This document shows positions 1-9,504 of a DNA stretch of 64,000 nt, one piece after another (position 1 is the stretch's first letter; each line of letters begins with the position of its first letter). Source of the stretch: Leptospira hartskeerlii (GTDB taxonomy: Bacteria > Spirochaetota > Leptospiria > Leptospirales > Leptospiraceae); the NCBI RefSeq assembly GCF_002811475.1, contig NZ_NPDL01000005.1:176823-240822 (forward strand), given 5' to 3'. Both the position numbers and the translations under genes were made by a program. The notes below the pieces were generated by a model that was not told the origin of the DNA, made no database searches, and was given only the letters and a program-made list of their open reading frames with translations.

Positions 1-198
1 TTTAGGATTTGAATCGAATAGATTGAATGCACCGTATTCTTCGTCATAAGAAGAAGATACAGAATAAGAAAAGGGTGCCACTGTCACTTTTCCGAAATCC
101 AAAAAATCCACTTCGGAACCCAAGGATCCATAAGACTTGGGGGCTGCGGATATACCGAAAGAAAGAGCCGTAAATAAAAGACAGATTTTTCGGATCAT
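1..198 (-). CDS. Exported protein, N-terminal fragment (possible NADase-type glycan-binding domain)
   Basis: An open frame of 66 codons runs off the left edge; its ATG lies at 196-198, one base after the stop of the sialic-acid synthase gene, so the two are probably cotranscribed. The N-terminus (MIRKICLLFTALSFGISAA) is a clear signal peptide. The following segment contains an SSSYDEEYGAFNLFDSNPK-like stretch. It resembles the start of discoidin-like or NADase-type glycan-binding domains, where a 'N-L-x-D' turn precedes the first strand pair; that family call is inference from a short fragment. The rest of the protein and its stop are outside the window, so size and function cannot be judged. 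Confidence 0.6.
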   Translation of the reverse strand, partial: MIRKICLLFTALSFGISAAPKSYGSLGSEVDFLDFGKVTVAPFSYSVSSSYDEEYGAFNLFDSNPK

Positions 199-199
199 A

Positions 200-1213
200 T
201 TAAGATAAGAAAGATTCTCCCGGTTTCGGACCCTTGCCTTGTTTGACGAGGGAATTTGCCTCATCTAACTTCCAAGAATCAAAATATCTTTTATCTTCTT
301 GGCTTAGGTCAGGACGAAGAGAGATCGGATTTCCATTTTGATCCGCGTATAATCCTCTTCTTCCGAAAAATCTACCGCCTGCTTCCTGAGGTTGTACAAC
401 CTTCTTCCTTTCACCTCTCATCTGAAACGCAAGTCTTGCATTTTCTACATAAGATTTCAGTTCAGAAGGATCAACAGAAATAGTATGGTCCGGACCAGGA
501 AGAGCTTTATCTAAGGTGAAATGTTTTTCCAAAACGTTTGCGCCGAGTGATACCGCTAATGCTCCTGCGAGGCTTCCTGCAGTATGGTCAGAAAAACCTA
601 GAGGGCCGTTAAATATATTTTTATAATATTCTAAGGTTTGTAAATTTGCTTTTTCCGGAGGAGTAGGGTAAAGAGAAACACAATGGAATAATACTAGATC
701 TTTTACTTTTTCCGCTTCCAAATATTCTAATGCGCGGATGACTTCAAAACCTTCCGCAGCCCCGCTGGATAAAAATAATGGAAGTCCTGTGCCTGCACAT
801 TTTTGGAGAAGCTGTTTGTTTACGATATCTCCACTTGCGATCTTAAGAGCTCCTACTCCTAAGTTTACTAAAAGGTCTACGCTTCCTGGATCAAGTGGTG
901 TGGAGAAAAAGAAAAGACCTTCTTCCCTTGCCGCTTTTTGAAATTCAATATGTAGTTTTTCTGAAAGTTCGTAAGTCTGGAAAATATCTACCAGGACCTT
1001 AGCTTTCGGATTTTTAATATCTAAAAAATTTTCAGTCTTATAGGTCTGGAATTTTACTGCGTTTGCGCCCGCTTTTTTCGCAGCCTGGATGGTTTTTTTA
1101 CCTAATTCCAGATCCGCATTATGATTCAATCCAATCTCGGCGATTATAAACGGGGAAGAATCCGGACTAATCTCCCATTTTTCTTCCAAACGAAAACTTT
1201 TCGAAAAAGACAT
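200..1213 (-). CDS. neuB: N-acetylneuraminate (nonulosonic acid) synthase, NeuB family
   Basis: Predicted to condense phosphoenolpyruvate with an N-acetylhexosamine-type sugar to make a nine-carbon nonulosonic acid (sialic, legionaminic or similar). The TIM-barrel landmarks are all present: AEIGLNHN (residues 25-32), AVKFQ (52-56), HCVSLYPTP, GFSDHTAG (about 206-213) and EKHFTLD followed by GPDHTIS. The start is supported by an AGGAGA Shine-Dalgarno. At 337 residues it has near-normal family length, but the last ~60 residues do not show a recognisable SAF/antifreeze-like domain. The product is likely destined for surface glycan. The nucleotide-sugar activating partner (CMP transferase) is not in the window, so the exact sugar cannot be named. 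Confidence 0.85.
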   Translation of the reverse strand: MSFSKSFRLEEKWEISPDSSPFIIAEIGLNHNADLELGKKTIQAAKKAGANAVKFQTYKTENFLDIKNPKAKVLVDIFQTYELSEKLHIEFQKAAREEGLFFFSTPLDPGSVDLLVNLGVGALKIASGDIVNKQLLQKCAGTGLPLFLSSGAAEGFEVIRALEYLEAEKVKDLVLFHCVSLYPTPPEKANLQTLEYYKNIFNGPLGFSDHTAGSLAGALAVSLGANVLEKHFTLDKALPGPDHTISVDPSELKSYVENARLAFQMRGERKKVVQPQEAGGRFFGRRGLYADQNGNPISLRPDLSQEDKRYFDSWKLDEANSLVKQGKGPKPGESFLS

Positions 1214-1308
1214 TCTTTCTCCTGAAATGAAAGGCTAAACACTCTCATGACTAAGATCGGAATACCTGGTCGGAAAGGGAAGGATTTTTGATCCACTGGG
1301 CACCGCCC

Positions 1309-3264
1309 TTACTTCTCCGGAAAGATCCGGTTCGTATTCAGAAGCTCATAACTAAGATTCAAAAACGCTTTTGCCTTTTGCTCATACTCATCGCAGGTTT
1401 CTTTGATAGAAGCGCACTTTGACTTGTTCTCGCTCCAAGGCATAGGATAGGCTTCCCTAAGTTCACCCTCAGTTGATCTATAAAGAGCATACTCGTTCTC
1501 GATCCAGCCGATCACGCTTGAAAATGCAAAATAAGAACCGCCGGGCTTTGATTGAGGCGAATTAGAAAGTAGATCCTTACCGAAGGAGGAAAATTTAACC
1601 TTCTTACCTACAATACCTAAGATAGTGGGGATCATATCCAACTGAGAGGAAATTTTAGGATCTAGTCCAGGCTTAATATACTTAGGAGAGTAGATCAAAA
1701 GTGGAATATTACGATCTTCGAATGGATTAAGATCTCTATGATGAGTATGATCCGCGACGAATATAAAAATGGTGTTTTGAAAATACGGAGACTTTTTCGC
1801 CTTCTCCATAAATTTTCCGATGGCTTCGTCCGAATAAGAGTAAGTATTAAAATAATCGCCATCCTTCATTGTTTCCGGATAAGGACTTTTTCCTGTTTCG
1901 GGTAATTGGTAGGGATAGTGAGTGGTTAGGGTAAGGCTGACTGCAGCAAAAGGTTGTTTTGCTTTTGAGATGGTCCTATGCAGTTCTTCTAATACATCTC
2001 CGTCGTAAAATCCCCAGGCACCTGATTTGTATTTTCCTGTTTTTTCAATTTCTTCTTTTCCGATGATTGTGTCGAAACCCCAATGAGGAAAAAGAAAACT
2101 CATATTATCAAATCCTACATCTCCACCATGCACGAAATAAGTAGAATATCCTAAAGTTTTTAACAAAGAGCCTAAGCCGCCGAAATTTCCTAAAACTTGA
2201 TGCGTTCTAACTACTGTAATACCTGGGCGATCCGGAATTCCGGTCAGAACAGACATGAGACCGTTCACAGTTCTCCCACCGGTTGCGAAAAATCTGGAAT
2301 AATATCTGCCTTCTTTTATTAGAGAATTAAAATTAGGAGTAAGTTCTTTTCCTCCTACAATACCATCTCCGTTCGGTTTCAGGAATTTTCCAGTCCAGCT
2401 TTCCAGAAGAATGAGTACTATATTGGGAGGAGTTTCTTTTCTGGTCTCTAAAGTTTCTCTTAGGAGCGGATATTCAGGGTCGATAAATTTCGCTCCCGGA
2501 TAATCGATCTCCTTTTGTACGATCCGGATCGATTCTTCATTAGACATTTGTAATTCGGGAAGAATAGATTTGGACTTTAGGTCCATGATAGTGGTGAACA
2601 CTCCGTTCAAAGGAAGCTGGTTTAAGAACGGATTTTCTGAATGGATCGCTTCCGTTGATCTTAATGGTCTGGCTTGGAGCCCTCCTCGGAAAAGAAGCAG
2701 TAATAGAATAATTGAGATGGGGATCTGTGCTAATTCTTTGGTCTTGTTTTCAGAAGAATATTGATACCCATTGTATTTTATAAAAAGATAAATTAATGCT
2801 GGGAGTCCTGTGAAGATTCCGATTAGTCCTAAAACCACTTTTAAAGTGTCATTTTTGACCGCTGCTTCTATCAGTATGAATAGATCTTTTCCTAAAAATA
2901 CAAAACCTTCGTAGCCTAGATGTTTATCAGCCTCTCCGAAATAGATCGTGTCTCCGATCAAATGTCCTGTCATCCATAAGAATAATGGAATTGGTAGAAT
3001 TCCCCAAATATATCTGTAGATTATCCAACGGTTCGGATAATGAAAAGAAGATAAGATCCAAGATAGTGCGATCACTATGGAGATCACGCATAGGTCGAAA
3101 CGTATCCCGATCAAAAAGGAAGTGATTATTTCGCTAGTCGGCGAATTTCCCAGTTTTGAAAAATAGATAAAGAGTAATGTAAATCTAAAGATGGTAAGAA
3201 GGATCAGAAAGCAAAAAGAGTAGAATAAAATTATCCTAAAGTTTGTAGGCAGCCTTTTTAACAT
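1309..3264 (-). CDS. LTA synthase family membrane phospho-transferase (sulfatase fold)
   Basis: A 651-residue membrane enzyme of the LtaS/OpgB/phosphoethanolamine-transferase superfamily. About five hydrophobic helices fill the first ~200 residues, followed by an extracytoplasmic sulfatase-type domain from about 275 to 640. Visible catalytic landmarks are NIVLILLESW (metal-ligand Glu), GGRTVNGLMS with the probable nucleophile Thr near 331, and VADHTHH near 505 (metal-binding Asp-His). These enzymes move a phosphoglycerol or phosphoethanolamine head group from a phospholipid to an envelope acceptor. Leptospira lacks classical lipoteichoic acid, so the acceptor is unknown (lipid A, glycan or periplasmic glucan are options). 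It starts two bases after feoB ends, so it probably belongs to the same transcript. Confidence 0.8.
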   Translation of the reverse strand: MLKRLPTNFRIILFYSFCFLILLTIFRFTLLFIYFSKLGNSPTSEIITSFLIGIRFDLCVISIVIALSWILSSFHYPNRWIIYRYIWGILPIPLFLWMTGHLIGDTIYFGEADKHLGYEGFVFLGKDLFILIEAAVKNDTLKVVLGLIGIFTGLPALIYLFIKYNGYQYSSENKTKELAQIPISIILLLLLFRGGLQARPLRSTEAIHSENPFLNQLPLNGVFTTIMDLKSKSILPELQMSNEESIRIVQKEIDYPGAKFIDPEYPLLRETLETRKETPPNIVLILLESWTGKFLKPNGDGIVGGKELTPNFNSLIKEGRYYSRFFATGGRTVNGLMSVLTGIPDRPGITVVRTHQVLGNFGGLGSLLKTLGYSTYFVHGGDVGFDNMSFLFPHWGFDTIIGKEEIEKTGKYKSGAWGFYDGDVLEELHRTISKAKQPFAAVSLTLTTHYPYQLPETGKSPYPETMKDGDYFNTYSYSDEAIGKFMEKAKKSPYFQNTIFIFVADHTHHRDLNPFEDRNIPLLIYSPKYIKPGLDPKISSQLDMIPTILGIVGKKVKFSSFGKDLLSNSPQSKPGGSYFAFSSVIGWIENEYALYRSTEGELREAYPMPWSENKSKCASIKETCDEYEQKAKAFLNLSYELLNTNRIFPEK

Positions 3265-3266
3265 TC

Positions 3267-5408
3267 TTAATTCCAGCCTATTGCTTTAGAAAAATGGAAA
3301 ACTAAAAAAGAAGAAGTATATGCAAGAACAGTCATGTACGTGAACATGAAAAATGGCCAAAATAGAGAGTTTGTCTCTTTTTTTACTACTGCTAGAGTGG
3401 ACATACATTGGCATGCGAACGCAAAGAATACGAGTAAACTCAAAGCGCTTGCGATTGTCCAAACAGGTTTTCCAGTTTCCGGATCTTTGTCCTTTCTGAG
3501 AGCTGATCTTAGATTTTCGTCTTCGGAATCTTCTCCTTGGACCCCGTAAACAATGGACAATGTGGACACCATTACCTCTCTCGCTGCAAAGGAAGTGATG
3601 ATCCCGAGTCCCATCTTCCAACCGAATCCGATCGGTTCTAAGATAGGCTCCATCATTTTCCCCATTCTTCCTGCATATGACTCAGAGATTTGTAATGACT
3701 TTGCTTGTGAGGCGCTTAGATTTTCGGTCTTAGTACCTTCTACCCTTGGATAATTTGCCAAGAACCAAAGTATAATAGAAATAAATAGGATTACTTTTCC
3801 TGCGTTTCCTATGAATGCTTTTAGTTTCTTATAAACGGTAAAAAATAAACTTTTTAGAGAAGGCCATTGGTATCTGGGAAGTTCCATTAAAAAGTAAGCA
3901 GGCTCTGATCTGAAAAAAGTCTTTTTGAATAAGAACGCAGCTCCCATAGAGGCAAACATCCCCAATAAAAAAAGACCGAATAACGCTAGTACTTTAGGGG
4001 AGAAGATCCCAAAAACAGGTTCTGCGGAGAAGACTGTTCCTATTACTAAAATATAAACCGGATATCTTGCAGAGCATGTAATCAGAGGTGATACTAAAAT
4101 TGTAGTAAGTCTGTCCGCCTTGTTTTCGATCGTTCTAGTTCCCATGATGGCTGGGACAGCGCATGCCGCACTGGAAAGTAACGGAATAAATGATTTTCCG
4201 GAAAGACCGAATCTTCCCATAAACCTGTCCATTAGGAACGAAGCTCTCGCAATATATCCGCTTTCTTCCATAATCCCTATGAATAAAAATAACAAACTGA
4301 TCTGAGGAACGAATACTAAAACTGCTCCTACGCCGCCTATCATTCCTTCTTGGATGAGAGATCTCACAGGGCCGTCCGGTAAATAATTTCCAGTCCAATC
4401 CGCGAGAGCTCCAATTCTACCTTCTATCCAATCCATCGGAACTTCGGACCAGGTGAATAAGAATTGGAATACTAATGCCATGATCCCTAAAAAGATCGCA
4501 AGTCCCCAAATAGGGTGGAGAAGTATTTTGTCTGCGAATCCTAAGATCCCTTTTTCGGAAATTTCAGAACCGGAAATTGCTTTGGACAAAAGTTTTTTGA
4601 TCCAGATGGATCTTTGGACAAGTTCTTCTCCATAAGAAAATTCTAATTTAGATTTTTCCCATTCCGATCGGATGAAATCACGAGTTTTTTCCGGAAAAAA
4701 ATTGGAAGAGGGAAGCCCAGTTTGCAGACTTTCTCCGCTGAATTCTTTAAAACTATTTTCTAATACGAATCGAACCGGATCCGGATCGTCTACCGAAAGT
4801 TTAGAAAGTACGGACTCGATCAAAGCAGTTCTTTTTTTGTCCCAGGAAAAATCTGGGTTTGGGGTCTTATAAGAAGAAGGGTCCGTCAAAACTTTCTCTA
4901 AAACCTCTACACCTTCTCCTGACCTTGGGTTTACGAAATAGAAAGAAACTCCGAAAGCCTTGGATAAAACTTTCAGATCTAAATGAACTCCCTTTTTTTC
5001 CAAGGTATCGTTCATTGTGACTGCAACTAACATTGGGATCTTGAGAGAAGATACCTGAAGTAAAAATTGAAGCCCTCTTTCGATTGCGACTGCATCCAGT
5101 ACGAAGATCAATTTATCTTCCGTTTCTTTCGAGAGCAAGATGCGGGTTGTAACTTGTTTGTCTTCCGATTCTCCGCCTAAACTATATGCGCCTGGAAGAT
5201 CTACTATGTGTATAGTTTTATCTTCTGTATGGATTGAGCCTTCCGCTTTTTCTACAGTGACACCGTGATAGTTTCCCGTTTTTTGTCTAAGTCCTGTAAG
5301 TCTATTAAATAACGTGGACTTACCGCAGTTTGGATTCCCTGTGAGTAAGACACGGAACTTTTCCGTTTTATGTTCCTGGGTATGTATTTCAGTATTTAAT
5401 AATTTCAT
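3267..5408 (-). CDS. feoB: Ferrous iron transport protein B (GTPase-permease)
   Basis: Inner-membrane Fe(II) importer with an N-terminal G domain. G1 is GNPNCGKS (24-31), G3 is DLPG (70-73), and the switch I region contains GNYHGVTVE. The G4 position reads TMND (131-134) instead of the usual NxxD. The membrane part carries the two 'gate' regions with hallmark stretches [18 protein letters not shown] and [13 protein letters not shown]. At 713 residues it is a normal length. It lies 3 bases downstream of feoA, the usual partner. Iron regulation is expected for the family, but I saw no convincing Fur box. Confidence 0.95.
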   Translation of the reverse strand: MKLLNTEIHTQEHKTEKFRVLLTGNPNCGKSTLFNRLTGLRQKTGNYHGVTVEKAEGSIHTEDKTIHIVDLPGAYSLGGESEDKQVTTRILLSKETEDKLIFVLDAVAIERGLQFLLQVSSLKIPMLVAVTMNDTLEKKGVHLDLKVLSKAFGVSFYFVNPRSGEGVEVLEKVLTDPSSYKTPNPDFSWDKKRTALIESVLSKLSVDDPDPVRFVLENSFKEFSGESLQTGLPSSNFFPEKTRDFIRSEWEKSKLEFSYGEELVQRSIWIKKLLSKAISGSEISEKGILGFADKILLHPIWGLAIFLGIMALVFQFLFTWSEVPMDWIEGRIGALADWTGNYLPDGPVRSLIQEGMIGGVGAVLVFVPQISLLFLFIGIMEESGYIARASFLMDRFMGRFGLSGKSFIPLLSSAACAVPAIMGTRTIENKADRLTTILVSPLITCSARYPVYILVIGTVFSAEPVFGIFSPKVLALFGLFLLGMFASMGAAFLFKKTFFRSEPAYFLMELPRYQWPSLKSLFFTVYKKLKAFIGNAGKVILFISIILWFLANYPRVEGTKTENLSASQAKSLQISESYAGRMGKMMEPILEPIGFGWKMGLGIITSFAAREVMVSTLSIVYGVQGEDSEDENLRSALRKDKDPETGKPVWTIASALSLLVFFAFACQCMSTLAVVKKETNSLFWPFFMFTYMTVLAYTSSFLVFHFSKAIGWN

Positions 5409-5411
5409 AAA

Positions 5412-5645
5412 CTAGTTCAATTCCAGAAGATCCGCTTCCAATTTTCGAATGGCCAATCGGACGAGGCCCAGTTTTACGATCATCTTGTCTTGGTCCTGGA
5501 ATTTTCGGACCACAGTGATTTTAGTTCCGGGAAGAAAGCCCATATCTAAAAGGTTTCTGACAAGGCCCGTTTTTCCTGATTCGTTTTTAATTCCGGTGAT
5601 TTTTCCGGATTCTCCCTCTTCTAATTCGAAAAGTTTGGATTTCAT
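5412..5645 (-). CDS. feoA: Ferrous iron transport protein A
   Basis: A 77-residue cytoplasmic SH3-like protein that assists FeoB. It shows the family pattern: an early Leu-x-x-Gly region, [19 protein letters not shown] in the middle and a closing beta strand ([20 protein letters not shown]). The ATG overlaps the TGA of the upstream kinase gene as ATGA (5642-5645), which points to translational coupling, and feoB follows after 3 bases. Length and context both fit FeoA well. Confidence 0.92.
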   Translation of the reverse strand: MKSKLFELEEGESGKITGIKNESGKTGLVRNLLDMGFLPGTKITVVRKFQDQDKMIVKLGLVRLAIRKLEADLLELN

Positions 5646-6943
5646 TTTATAAATTTTTCCCTGTCCCGGATCAGATCTAATTCCGGTGCGAAAGATTTGA
5701 TATATCTGTCAAAGTATAAGATTTGTTTAATGAGAAGTCCGAATTCTTTAGGGATCTTTAATCCGTTCCGATCAGAAATATCTCTGAACTCGAAAAGGAT
5801 AGTATTCATCTTCTTCTCATCGAAAGCGTCCAGCTCTCCCATTTGAATATCCAGGACCATCTTACTCATTTGATCGAAAACAGTCTCCAGATCCTTGGCT
5901 AACTTTTTCTCGTCTATACCTTGAGCAGTTCCATCCATACGAACTAGGCCACTTGCGATCCTGTCGGTTCTATTCAATGCAAGACCTTCTAAAAAGATCA
6001 TCAGACCTTCCCAGACCTTGGAAGAAATCCTTCCTACGATCCCGAAATCTATAAAACCTACCGTTCCATCTCTTAGGATCATTAGATTTCCTGCATGTAC
6101 ATCTGCATGGAAAAATCCAGATTTGGAAAGTGTGGAAAACCAGATCTCAAGCGCGTCGGAAAGAGTTTTAGCCGGGTCCGAACTGAATTTGCGAAGAGAG
6201 ATTTCGTCAGTGATGGGAGCACCGTAAAATTTCTCCATGACCAAAACTCTTTTAGTGCTAAGCTCTCTATAAATTTTAGGAACTCTTGCTCTGGTCTCGC
6301 CGGAAGATAGAAGATATCTTTCGAATTCTTCACAATTGTTCGCTTCTTTTATAAAATCTATTTCTTCTAAGATGGAAGATTGGAACATTCCTACCATCTC
6401 TGAAAGCCCTGATTTGTTCAGACCGGGTACGAATATTTCAAATAGTTTAGAGGCTAAAAATAGAAGGTTGAGATCGGCTCCTAACGCACCTTCTATATCA
6501 GGTCTTTGTACTTTTACTACCACATCCAAGCCGTCTTTAGTCACTGCGGAATGGACCTGCGCGATAGATGCAGATGCCATTGGGACAGGGTCTATACTTT
6601 GGAATAATTTTTGGTAATCTCTGCCTAGTTCCTTCTTTAATACTTTTTGGACCTCGGAGAAAGGAAGAGGTCGTACGGAATCCAAACATTTTTGCATCTC
6701 CGTTACGATCTCTTCCGGGAAGAGAGAAGGAGCAGAAGCGATAAACTGGCCTAATTTAATATACGTTGCGCCTAATTCTTCAAACGCTTCTCTCAATCGA
6801 ACTGGAATATTACGGGATCCGCTTCCCCCCGTAGCCAAATCTTTTAAAAGAAGGAGGGTTTTGGTGGAAAAAACATAACTACTGGTCACTATACGACTAG
6901 CGCTGTTTACTCCTTGCAGAAGTTGGTCTAGGAATCCTGGCAT
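5642..6943 (-). CDS. ABC1/AarF (UbiB/ADCK-like) atypical kinase
   Basis: A 433-residue protein of the UbiB/ADCK family, atypical kinases/ATPases linked to isoprenoid-quinone biosynthesis or lipid handling. Diagnostic features are the KxGQ motif (K63, G65, Q66 in [10 protein letters not shown]), the alanine-rich loop [11 protein letters not shown] (121-131), the ATP-binding lysine in VVVKVQRP (K144), the catalytic loop HADVHAGNL near 280 and IDFG near 298. Unlike many UbiB proteins there is no clear C-terminal transmembrane pair, so it may be soluble or peripheral. It heads a tight run with feoA and feoB; a functional link with iron uptake is suggested by the order but unproven. A GGAG Shine-Dalgarno precedes the ATG. 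Confidence 0.85.
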   Translation of the reverse strand: MPGFLDQLLQGVNSASRIVTSSYVFSTKTLLLLKDLATGGSGSRNIPVRLREAFEELGATYIKLGQFIASAPSLFPEEIVTEMQKCLDSVRPLPFSEVQKVLKKELGRDYQKLFQSIDPVPMASASIAQVHSAVTKDGLDVVVKVQRPDIEGALGADLNLLFLASKLFEIFVPGLNKSGLSEMVGMFQSSILEEIDFIKEANNCEEFERYLLSSGETRARVPKIYRELSTKRVLVMEKFYGAPITDEISLRKFSSDPAKTLSDALEIWFSTLSKSGFFHADVHAGNLMILRDGTVGFIDFGIVGRISSKVWEGLMIFLEGLALNRTDRIASGLVRMDGTAQGIDEKKLAKDLETVFDQMSKMVLDIQMGELDAFDEKKMNTILFEFRDISDRNGLKIPKEFGLLIKQILYFDRYIKSFAPELDLIRDREKFIK

Positions 6944-6950
6944 TTCAGCT

Positions 6951-7013
6951 CCAGATTAAGAGAACTTGAAAGGAACACAATCCAAATCAGGAAGAAAAGA
7001 TCCTCTAATCTGG
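6951..7013. promoter_or_regulatory. Inverted repeat in the leader of the ubiB-like/feoAB run
   Basis: Arm 6951-6962 (ccagattaagag) is nearly perfectly complementary to 7003-7013 (ctctaatctgg), with one unpaired base and a ~40-base loop. On the minus-strand mRNA the inner edge of the downstream arm touches the GG of the GGAG ribosome-binding site of the kinase gene. Pairing could therefore mask translation start. No protein-binding motif was recognised. Confidence 0.4.
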
Positions 7014-7058
7014 ATAAAGGAACCTGAAGAAAGGTACTCGGGTCTATTCTGCATGTTC

Positions 7059-7095
7059 CGCCGAGAAAACCGTATTTTGGTTTACGGGAGCGGCG
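7059..7095. promoter_or_regulatory. Nested inverted repeat in divergent promoter region
   Basis: Outer arms CGCCG (7059-7063) and CGGCG (7091-7095) enclose inner arms CCGTA (7070-7074) and TACGG (7083-7087). It lies between the divergently transcribed kinase/feo run and the XPB-like gene, so it could be an operator or a leader hairpin for either. No factor can be named. Confidence 0.35.
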
Positions 7096-7138
7096 AGAAT
7101 TAGAGTATGGCTTTCGAACGAGAATTTCGGTCAGTGGT

Positions 7139-9142
7139 ATGAGCGGCGAATCGGTTTTATTACAAGAATTAGAAAAACTCGAACTGAATGACCTAAAGAA
7201 GACCGCATCTCTCTGGAACATTCCAAAACTTCCGTTCAAAGAAAAGAATAAGAACGTTAAGTTCCTTTTCGATAGTTTTCAGGATGAGTTTTACCTCAAA
7301 GGTGTACTCGAAAAGCTCACCGTTCTCCAAGTTAATATCTATACTTCTATCTTAAAAAATAAGAATGTTCTCACTTTGGGAGAGATCTCCCGTAAAGTAA
7401 ACATTCCGCCAATCAACGTGGAGATGGAACTTAACCTTCTCCGCAAATACGAGCTTGTCTACCAAAGAAAAAACAGAGAAAGACTTACCAATAACCTGGA
7501 TAAGTATCATGCTTTTGACGAGCTGGCAGGACTAGTTTCCTTAGACCAAAACTTAAAAGGGGACAAATATAAAGTCTCCGTCGAAAAACTTTTAGATCGC
7601 AAAAAGCTGACTGATATTTCCAACGAATGGAAGAAGGCAGTCAAGGCGCCTGCAAAGATCGACAGCATCCGCAAGTTTATCACTCACGCGACTTCTGATG
7701 AGGCGTATGAGGCGGCTATCATGTCCTTATCCGAATTGGAAAGGGACACTGTGGTCAGGATCTATCTGAGCGGTGGCGCGGCTGACGCAGACGATATCAG
7801 AAGTTTTATCGTAATGAGCAGAGGCAAATACGAGACGATCATTCCTGCGCTAGTTGAAAAGGGAATGATCGCCGATGTTTGTTTCGTAGAGGAAAAGTTC
7901 GTAAGGATTTTTGCTCTTCCGGAAGAACTTCTAAAATATATCCAAAACAATCCGATCCTTCCTTCCGTTAAAAAAGGAACTCGCCAAAGACAGGAAAAAC
8001 TCGCTACCAATGAGTTGGACTTCTTCTTAAATACTAAAAAGCTTCTTTCTTATATTAGCAGAAAGGGCTTGGTTCTGGCAAAATCGGGTAAGGTAAAACA
8101 GGCGGATCATAAGAGAACAGAGCAGGAATTATTAAATCCGGACATCAGTATCTTCCCGGAAAAAAGCCAGATCTATCAGATGGAACTTATCCTTCCTATA
8201 CTGAAACTTTTAAACTTGGCGGACATCAAAGGGGAGAATATTATTCTGAGAGGGGACCTGGACGGTTTCCTGAGTAAGGATATTTTCGAGATCATGAAAC
8301 TCGTCATCCATGAGGTGAACGAGGCTCGTATGAAACGAGTAAATCCTCCGGAGGTTTTCCAACCTACGGAAATGCCTTTCTACGATAAGATGATCTTGGA
8401 CAAATGTGTGAACCTGATCATCAAGTCCAAACGTATCCATCTTTCCGTTATTTTCTCTAATATTATCAGGGAACATCTGATCTTTAGCCCTGGCTTCCGC
8501 ACTAAAAATTTCCAGACCGATCTGGCTGATCTTCGTAAAGAGATCATGAGTGCGATCTTCTATCTGCATTTATTCGGATTATTAGAAGTAGAATACCCGA
8601 ACCGTTTCTTGACTCTTTCCAAACTTGGAGAATACTTCTTCCAAACTGGAGAGCTCGCAGGAGCTACGGAGAAGGGCGGAATTACGATCAACCCGGACTT
8701 CTCCGTGATCGCGTTCCCGGAAAAAGTTTCTATTTATGGAATTCATCTTTTAAAAGCGTTCACAGAACTGAAGGACTACGACAGAGTTTATACATTTGTT
8801 CTGACCAAAGAAGCCTACCAATTGGGAATTCTTCTGGGATACAAAACGAATGAGTTCGTAGACTTCTTAAAAGCTTCTAGCAGAGCGGAACTTGCACAAA
8901 ACCTTCTATTCTTATTAGAAGATTGGGGTGGAAACCTACCTGTGGTGGAAGTCGCAGAAGATTGTGTACTTGTTCGTACAAAAGACCAGAACGTGATGGA
9001 GCTTCTACTTGGCCAAATCAAGGGGAAGAAGATCGTTTTAGACGAGATTGGACCAACCGCAGTGCTTGTGGATAAAACTCGGGTCCAAGACGTGATCACA
9101 GTTGCAGAAAAACTGAACCTGATCATCAACCTTACTCGATAG
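7139..9142 (+). CDS. Stand-alone protein with XPB-helicase N-terminal-like (helicase-associated) domain
   Basis: A 667-residue cytoplasmic protein without signal or membrane segments. Residues about 512-615 match the pattern of the domain found N-terminal to bacterial and archaeal XPB-type helicases. A '[14 protein letters not shown]' strand opens it, then a helix like [18 protein letters not shown], then '[19 protein letters not shown]' and '[10 protein letters not shown]'. The N-terminal third contains winged-helix-like segments ([20 protein letters not shown], residues ~79-98). There is no Walker A or DEAH motif, so it is not itself a helicase. It may be a DNA-binding partner of an XPB helicase encoded elsewhere. 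Family assignment is by eye. It converges on the next gene with a 6-base gap. Confidence 0.65.
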   Translation: MSGESVLLQELEKLELNDLKKTASLWNIPKLPFKEKNKNVKFLFDSFQDEFYLKGVLEKLTVLQVNIYTSILKNKNVLTLGEISRKVNIPPINVEMELNLLRKYELVYQRKNRERLTNNLDKYHAFDELAGLVSLDQNLKGDKYKVSVEKLLDRKKLTDISNEWKKAVKAPAKIDSIRKFITHATSDEAYEAAIMSLSELERDTVVRIYLSGGAADADDIRSFIVMSRGKYETIIPALVEKGMIADVCFVEEKFVRIFALPEELLKYIQNNPILPSVKKGTRQRQEKLATNELDFFLNTKKLLSYISRKGLVLAKSGKVKQADHKRTEQELLNPDISIFPEKSQIYQMELILPILKLLNLADIKGENIILRGDLDGFLSKDIFEIMKLVIHEVNEARMKRVNPPEVFQPTEMPFYDKMILDKCVNLIIKSKRIHLSVIFSNIIREHLIFSPGFRTKNFQTDLADLRKEIMSAIFYLHLFGLLEVEYPNRFLTLSKLGEYFFQTGELAGATEKGGITINPDFSVIAFPEKVSIYGIHLLKAFTELKDYDRVYTFVLTKEAYQLGILLGYKTNEFVDFLKASSRAELAQNLLFLLEDWGGNLPVVEVAEDCVLVRTKDQNVMELLLGQIKGKKIVLDEIGPTAVLVDKTRVQDVITVAEKLNLIINLTR

Positions 9143-9148
9143 TCTATT

Positions 9149-9421
9149 TCAGTCCGGAGTGACTTTGATCTTGGTTTTGAATTCCCATTTACGGAATGGA
9201 GCCAAGGCTTGGAGCCTTTCTTCGCTCACGAAAAAAAGACCTTCCCCGAATTTGACCAATCCACCCTTATAATGGGCGTATTTGGTTTTGTGATCAATCA
9301 GACCTATTTCCTTTACCTTATTCCAATCATCACAGGTTTTCAGGGTGGGAACTCTCCTGAGATACAATTCTTTGATTGAACCGTCCCTTACAGAGTCCCT
9401 TAAGATCTTTTCCCATTCCAT
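9149..9421 (-). CDS. Small conserved hypothetical protein
   Basis: A 90-residue, charged, apparently cytoplasmic protein beginning MEWEKILRDSVRDGSIKEL. The frame continues upstream to another ATG at 9457 (12 more residues, partly hydrophobic). I prefer the internal Met because the sequence from there on looks like a normal soluble protein, but neither start has a strong ribosome-binding site. No family is recognised. It lies tail-to-tail with the XPB-like gene and 83 bases downstream of a chemoreceptor gene on the same strand. Confidence 0.6.
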   Translation of the reverse strand: MEWEKILRDSVRDGSIKELYLRRVPTLKTCDDWNKVKEIGLIDHKTKYAHYKGGLVKFGEGLFFVSEERLQALAPFRKWEFKTKIKVTPD

Positions 9422-9504
9422 ATAAGCGCAAATTAGAATAAATTCTCTAAAATGCAACTAAGTTTCGAAATCTTATTTTTCTCCCGAAAATCCGACGGAC
9501 ATTT

